NCBI GenBank assembly: GCA_034110565.1
Contig: JAWUYY010000053.1
Span: 1 to 17,003, forward strand
Direction of reading: 5' to 3'
Source of the DNA: Bermanella sp034110565
Lineage (GTDB): Bacteria > Pseudomonadota > Gammaproteobacteria > Pseudomonadales > Oceanobacteraceae
DNA: 17,003 bases
Shown: positions 13,012 through 17,003 of the stretch, piece by piece
Numbering within the stretch: position 1 is the first letter of the stretch
Layout: every line of letters begins with the position of its first letter
Program-made: the position numbers and the translations under genes
Notes under the pieces: model-generated
Databases searched by the model: none
What the model saw: the letters and a program-made list of their open reading frames with translations, nothing else
Told to the model about the DNA's origin: nothing

Positions 13012-13470
13012 TTATTTAACCATTTGCACAGTAAGCCATTCGGCTTTCAAGGCAGGCTTATCCGACCCTTCTATTTCTATGGTCACTTCACTTCTTAATT
13101 GAAATTGACCCGGTTTTTTCTCAATAACTTCAACCAGTTTCGCGGTACCACGAATCTTGCTGTTTACTTTTACAGGTGAGATAAAGCGGACTTTATCAAA
13201 CCCGTAGTTTACACCCATGTAGAAGCCGTCAATGATAGTACTAAATTGCTCGGCAAAATAGGACAACATAGAAAGGGTTAAAAAACCATGGGCTATGGTT
13301 GATTCAAACGGGGTTTGCGCGGCTTTTACTGGGTCGATGTGAATGTATTGGTGATCCAATGTGCAATCCGCAAATTGATCGATTTGTTCTTGCTTCACTT
13401 CGAACCAATCAGACGTTAGTACGTCGGTATTTACCGCACTAAAGATTTCATCTCTACTTACATGTTTCAT
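13012..13470 (-). CDS. MaoC/NodN-type enoyl-CoA hydratase
   Basis: A 152-residue hot-dog-fold protein. Asp39 and His44 in TLDHQYIHID are the catalytic pair of R-specific enoyl-CoA hydratases; the spelling is that of the NodN-like branch. AHGFLTLSML (60-69) and NYGFDKVRFISPV are the usual following segments. It would hydrate trans-2-enoyl-CoA, probably to (3R)-hydroxyacyl-CoA, the form used by the neighbouring MFE-2-like dehydrogenase. The start is ATG at 13470 with AAGGA 8 nt upstream, and the gap to the upstream dehydrogenase gene is 18 bp, so co-transcription is likely. Confidence 0.88.
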   Translation of the reverse strand: MKHVSRDEIFSAVNTDVLTSDWFEVKQEQIDQFADCTLDHQYIHIDPVKAAQTPFESTIAHGFLTLSMLSYFAEQFSTIIDGFYMGVNYGFDKVRFISPVKVNSKIRGTAKLVEVIEKKPGQFQLRSEVTIEIEGSDKPALKAEWLTVQMVK

Positions 13471-13488
13471 TTTTATTTTCCTTATGTA

Positions 13489-15294
13489 TTAGAACCAATC
13501 GGCTTGCATGTCGTAGCTGGTGCTATCAATGTTTTTGACTAATGACGCCCAACGATAAATTTTTGGTAATTCACTGCGGAAGAAAAACTGCAATGCCTGC
13601 ATTTTTCCGCGATAGAACTTCTCATCGCTTGCATGAGGTTTTTTAGCTAAGGCATTTGCGGCCACTATGCCTTGTTTTAGCCATAACCATGAGATGACGA
13701 TGTGCCCAAATAAATCTAAATAGGCCACTGAATTTGAAAAGACCAAGTCTAGGTTGTTTGATTGGCTGGTATGCATAATGGTGTTGGTGACATCTTTCAG
13801 TATGTCGATGGCTTCGTTTAACTCTTGGGCATAGATTAATAAGTCTGGGTTGTCACTGGCGATATCGACGGTGTCTAGTATTTCTGTGAGCATGCTGCCG
13901 TAGCCTGAAAAGTTTTTCATGGGCACTTTTCGGGCGATTAAATCCAAGGACTGAATACCTGTTGTGCCTTCATGGATCGGGTTTAAACGATTATCGCGGT
14001 AAAACATTTCAACTGGGTGTTCGTTAATATAACCGTGGCCGCCAAGCACTTGAATGGCAAGATAATTGGCTTTTGGGCCGTACTCTGATGGCCAGGTTTT
14101 GATTATCGGCGTTAAAAAGTCGAGCAATAAACCCGCGTGTTTGCGCTCTTCTTCTGTGGGGGCGGTTTTTTCATCATCACTCAGTTGGCTGCCCAATAAA
14201 CATAATGCATAAGCGCCTTCGGCATAGGCTTTTTGTGTGAGCAACATGCGGCGAACATCTGGGTGATCAATGATATTCACTGGCTTTGATTCTGGGTCTT
14301 TGTTGGCAAGTAAGCGACCTTGCGGGCGCTCTTTTGCGTAATCTAATGAATATTGATAACCCGTCATGGCGGTTACGGCGGCACCTGTGCCGACAAAGAC
14401 TCGGGCTTCGTTCATCATGTGAAACATGTACATCAGGCCTTTGCCTTCTTCACCAACTAGCGTACCAACAGCGCCGTCTTGCTCGCCAAAACTCAGGGCA
14501 CAAGAGGTTTGACCACGACCACCCATTTTGTGGAATAAACCCGCAAGGTGCACATCGTTGTTTTCACCTAAGCTGCCATCGTCATTGACTGTCAATTTAG
14601 GTACCACAAACAAAGACACTCCTTTGATGCCTTTGGCGGCGCCTTTCACTCGGGCCAGTACTAGGTGAACAATGTTTTCTGATAAATCGTGATCGCCACC
14701 ACTGATGAATATTTTATTACCACGAATGCGATACGTGCCGTCGTCTTGTGGTGTGGCGGTGGTGGTTAAATCTGCAAGGCCAGACCCTGCGCTTGGCTCG
14801 GTCATGGCCATGGTGCCGAAGTAGCGACCTTCGCGCATGGGTTTGACCCATTTATCGATTTGTTCTTGTGTGCCGTAGGCTTCTAGCAGGTTGCAGTTAG
14901 CGTTGGTGAGAGTGATATAACCAATTGTGGTGCTGGCAACGGCTGAGATATAAGCCGCGGTCGCGCTGGCAACGATCTGGGGCAACTGCATGCCGCCATC
15001 TTCAAAATTAGAAGCAGGGGCGGCAAGGCCCGCATCAATAACGGCCATTAGAGCGGGTTTGATTTCAGGCAGCATGAATACTGTTTTGCCATCGAAGGTT
15101 GGCTCGTTACTGTCTACTTTTGAGCGAATCGGTAAAAAGTGTTTGTCGGCGACGGCTTTGGCGGTATTGATTGCCGCTGTGAAGGTTTCGCGGCTGTGGT
15201 CTTGGTAACGAGGACGTTGGGTTAGCCCTTGTGCATCAAATAGTTCATACAACATGAACTCAATGTCGCGGTCGTTCAGGATTGGCGCTGCCAT
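13489..15294 (-). CDS. Acyl-CoA dehydrogenase (about 600-residue class)
   Basis: A 601-residue flavoprotein that makes trans-2-enoyl-CoA, the first step of beta-oxidation. Visible signatures: MTEPSAGSGLADL (164-176) and GNKIFISGGDHDL (192-204) for FAD/substrate binding, and IHEGTTGIQ (440-448) with probable catalytic Glu442. The extra C-terminal part (FYRGKMQALQFFFRSELPKI) matches the C-terminal extension of the long acyl-CoA dehydrogenases, which are longer than the usual 380-400 residues. It opens the operon. The ribosome site AGGG lies 7 nt before the ATG at 15294 and is the right arm of an inverted repeat, so its access may be controlled. The electron acceptor (ETF) is not encoded here. 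Confidence 0.93.
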   Translation of the reverse strand: MAAPILNDRDIEFMLYELFDAQGLTQRPRYQDHSRETFTAAINTAKAVADKHFLPIRSKVDSNEPTFDGKTVFMLPEIKPALMAVIDAGLAAPASNFEDGGMQLPQIVASATAAYISAVASTTIGYITLTNANCNLLEAYGTQEQIDKWVKPMREGRYFGTMAMTEPSAGSGLADLTTTATPQDDGTYRIRGNKIFISGGDHDLSENIVHLVLARVKGAAKGIKGVSLFVVPKLTVNDDGSLGENNDVHLAGLFHKMGGRGQTSCALSFGEQDGAVGTLVGEEGKGLMYMFHMMNEARVFVGTGAAVTAMTGYQYSLDYAKERPQGRLLANKDPESKPVNIIDHPDVRRMLLTQKAYAEGAYALCLLGSQLSDDEKTAPTEEERKHAGLLLDFLTPIIKTWPSEYGPKANYLAIQVLGGHGYINEHPVEMFYRDNRLNPIHEGTTGIQSLDLIARKVPMKNFSGYGSMLTEILDTVDIASDNPDLLIYAQELNEAIDILKDVTNTIMHTSQSNNLDLVFSNSVAYLDLFGHIVISWLWLKQGIVAANALAKKPHASDEKFYRGKMQALQFFFRSELPKIYRWASLVKNIDSTSYDMQADWF

Positions 15295-15301
15295 GGATGA
15301 G

Positions 15302-15327
15302 CCCTATTTATAATTATTAATATAGGG
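15302..15327 (-). promoter_or_regulatory. Inverted repeat over the ribosome-binding site of the beta-oxidation operon
   Basis: On the minus strand CCCTAT (15327-15322) and ATAGGG (15307-15302) flank a 14-nt AT-rich spacer. The right arm contains the AGGG that serves as ribosome site for the dehydrogenase gene. It could be an operator for a DNA-binding protein (for example the XRE/MmyB-type regulator next door) or an RNA hairpin that hides the ribosome site; the sequence alone does not choose between them. Confidence 0.45.
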
Positions 15328-15373
15328 TCAGTGTGATAAATCTCGAATTATTCCTCCATGACTTGGTAGGTCA

Positions 15374-15414
15374 TAACAGCCAAACAAAGTGAGGATACCT
15401 TTGTTTGGCTGTTA
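15374..15414 (-). terminator. 16-bp perfect stem-loop after the XRE-type regulator gene
   Basis: TAACAGCCAAACAAAG (15374-15389) and CTTTGTTTGGCTGTTA (15399-15414) are exact reverse complements with a 9-nt loop. The structure begins just after the regulator's stop codon (15416-15418). No T-run follows on the minus strand, so it may be a rho-independent terminator of weak type, a processing/stability hairpin, or serve both directions. Confidence 0.6.
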
Positions 15415-15415
15415 T

Positions 15416-16258
15416 TTAGTATTTTAATAACGGATGCTTAAGTTCGACACTAGGATCCAGGGCAAGCTCAAGTTCTGGGTTTTCTGGATAAAGGGTAGTG
15501 ATAATTAAGCGCGGTTCAGACACATAGGACGAAGGCCCGATTGCACCAACCATTTGGCTAACGCAGTAAAAATTCTGTTGTACATGATTAATGTCCATTT
15601 GCACTTTATAGCTGGCTTGAGGCTCAAGTTTTGACGCTCTTTGTTGCCAGTCATCGGGGACATCGGGCAAGTCGAGCAAACCTTCTAGCATGTTTTGGTA
15701 TGCGATATCTTGGCTTAATAAATATTCTTGTTTTAACGCCATTAAAATTAACGCGAGTGTATTTTTTTTAATTTCAGACGACGTGGTGTTGTGCTGATGT
15801 GAAAATAAAAACTCATAATGGTTTTTTGTTTCTAATACTTTTTCTTCGCCCACTAATTGATTATGAAACGAAACCCAGCCTTTATTAACCATGAGCAACT
15901 TTCCGTAGCGGTCCATTAATGACGCTGGATAAGGGTCCATGGCTTTGAGTGTCATGAGCATGGCATTACGCAGCCAGTTAAATTGTGGCTCGTGTAAAAA
16001 TTCATACTTGGCGTTGGGTAAGTAACCTGCCGCTAATTGAAAATAGCTAGAGTCTCTGTCGCCTAGTTCAAGCACTTCGGCCAGTTTGTCTACCATGGTG
16101 CGGCTAGGGTGTGATTTTGCGTTTTCTAAGCAGCTGATATAACGGGTGGATGAGTCGGCGCTTAGGGCTAACGACTCTTGGCTGATATTGCGTAACTTGC
16201 GCCAGAATTTTAAAATTTGCCCAAAACTGGATGGCACGTCAGTGATTTTATCCGTCAT
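15416..16258 (-). CDS. XRE-family regulator with MmyB-like ligand-binding domain
   Basis: A 280-residue DNA-binding protein. An N-terminal helix-turn-helix (about 11-66: SFGQILKFWRKLRNISQESL, SSTRYISCLENAKSHPS) is followed by LAAGYLPN (75-82) and a C-terminal domain (about 105-275) of the MmyB-like, PAS-like ligand-binding type (MDPYPASLMDRYGKLLMVNKGW). A member of this family from Chloroflexus was crystallised with a fatty acid bound, as I recall it, so a fatty acid or acyl-CoA ligand is plausible here. It ends 121 bp upstream of the beta-oxidation operon. The start is ATG at 16258 with AGGA about 6 nt before it; the 33-bp gap from the MATE gene suggests they share a transcript. Confidence 0.85.
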   Translation of the reverse strand: MTDKITDVPSSFGQILKFWRKLRNISQESLALSADSSTRYISCLENAKSHPSRTMVDKLAEVLELGDRDSSYFQLAAGYLPNAKYEFLHEPQFNWLRNAMLMTLKAMDPYPASLMDRYGKLLMVNKGWVSFHNQLVGEEKVLETKNHYEFLFSHQHNTTSSEIKKNTLALILMALKQEYLLSQDIAYQNMLEGLLDLPDVPDDWQQRASKLEPQASYKVQMDINHVQQNFYCVSQMVGAIGPSSYVSEPRLIITTLYPENPELELALDPSVELKHPLLKY

Positions 16259-16291
16259 TACTTATCCTGTTAGAACCACTTTAAGTGAGGG

Positions 16292-17003
16292 TTATAGGGT
16301 TTTAGTTTTCCACTTGCCACCGCGGAAGTAGTACACCATGAAAACGGCTTTTATACCAAAGTCGAAAGCCGTTAATAAGAACATGGTCTTGATTGAAAAC
16401 CCTAGGTGTAAAAAAACGAATGGCAGTATAAAGCGGACTAATATCAAGCTCACTAAGCTGACCTTTAGTGGGTAAGTGGTTTCACCTGCTCCGCGTATGG
16501 CGCCACCTACCGCAAAGTCCGTTGCGATCAAGGGCAAGGCGATGGCCACCACGGTAAAAAACATAGCCGTGTATTGTTGAACGTTTTTATCTTGAGTGAG
16601 CAGTGCGGCTAGTTCTGAGTCATAAGTGGCAAATATGACAGCGACACTGACCATTAAACCCATGCATAAACGCCAGCCTTTCCAGCCGTATTTTTCGGCC
16701 AGATCGGGCTCGCCGCGACCAAGATATTGGCCCACAATAATGGCAGATGACATAGAAAAACCAAGCGAGATTAAAACGATCATGGTCAAAATATTTAAAC
16801 CCAAACCGTAACCTGCTAATACATCGTTGCCGTATTGTGCGATAGCAATCATGTACACCATAAAACCTACGTGCATTAAGGTTTGTTCGATTGCGCTGGG
16901 CACGCCCACACGCAAAATTTTATTGGCTTTTGCTCTAAAGGCACTCATGTCAGGGTAGGGCACTTTTAATTTGCCCAGTCGCCAATAAATGCTGTAAGCC
17001 ACT
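16292..17003 (-). CDS. MATE-family exporter, C-terminal half (truncated by window edge)
   Basis: The frame runs through the right edge, so the true start is outside; GTG at 17002 is an internal Val codon. The visible 236 residues contain about six hydrophobic segments, consistent with the second half of a 12-span, roughly 450-residue multidrug/Na+ or H+ antiporter of the NorM type. Typical MATE features are seen: VGVPSAIEQTLMHVGF, LNILTMIVLISLGFSMSSA, GQYLGRGEPDLAEKYGW and GAIRGAGETTYPL. The protein is in the inner membrane and would export small cationic or aromatic compounds. Its substrate is not readable. Its 3' end is 33 bp from the regulator gene in the same direction. Confidence 0.88.
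   Translation of the reverse strand, partial: VAYSIYWRLGKLKVPYPDMSAFRAKANKILRVGVPSAIEQTLMHVGFMVYMIAIAQYGNDVLAGYGLGLNILTMIVLISLGFSMSSAIIVGQYLGRGEPDLAEKYGWKGWRLCMGLMVSVAVIFATYDSELAALLTQDKNVQQYTAMFFTVVAIALPLIATDFAVGGAIRGAGETTYPLKVSLVSLILVRFILPFVFLHLGFSIKTMFLLTAFDFGIKAVFMVYYFRGGKWKTKTL

Overview
The window looks like chromosome from a marine gammaproteobacterium. The lipid-catabolism gene set, the REP-like hairpins and the attC-type integron sites suggest an Oceanospirillales-like lineage, but this rests on gene content and style only; I could not place the species. No rRNA, tRNA, CRISPR array, transposase or phage gene was seen.

Left part (1-2934): the 5' end of a lipoprotein gene on the minus strand, a small two-ended membrane protein, a 97-bp imperfect palindromic repeat, a multi-pass DUF2157-like membrane protein and a small exported protein. 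Most of these have no recognisable function.

Middle (about 2935-6650): this is the most interesting part. Five consecutive plus-strand genes are each followed by an attC recombination site, forming an integron gene-cassette array (3521-6649). The boundaries are well supported: for cassettes 1-4 the R'' box of each attC is the reverse complement of that cassette's own first bases, as expected if the cassette circularised and was inserted by an integron integrase. No integrase gene lies in the window, so this is either a CALIN (attC cluster lacking integrase) or a distal part of a larger integron. The cassettes encode a HEPN-like protein, an unknown soluble protein, a small membrane protein, an exported protein with 16-residue NEF repeats, and a DUF3644 protein carrying a HEPN-type RX4H motif. 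HEPN-like genes at both ends make a phage-defence role plausible but unproven. The 585 bp to the left of the array has no gene but contains a large imperfect hairpin, a partial second copy of it, and a minus-strand terminator with a crossing (pseudoknot-like) pairing.

Right part (6877-17003, all minus strand): a membrane-anchored protein and a secreted alpha/beta-hydrolase with a Ser-His-Ser-Gln-Gly elbow; an AraC-family regulator; a four-gene beta-oxidation operon (acyl-CoA dehydrogenase, MaoC/NodN-type hydratase, MFE-2-like short-chain dehydrogenase, thiolase); an XRE/MmyB-type regulator; and the C-terminal half of a MATE exporter. The four enzymes would form a complete beta-oxidation spiral, probably through (3R)-hydroxyacyl-CoA intermediates, unlike FadB, which uses the (3S) form. 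The MmyB-type regulator just upstream belongs to a family with at least one fatty-acid-bound structure, so it is a reasonable candidate sensor for the operon.
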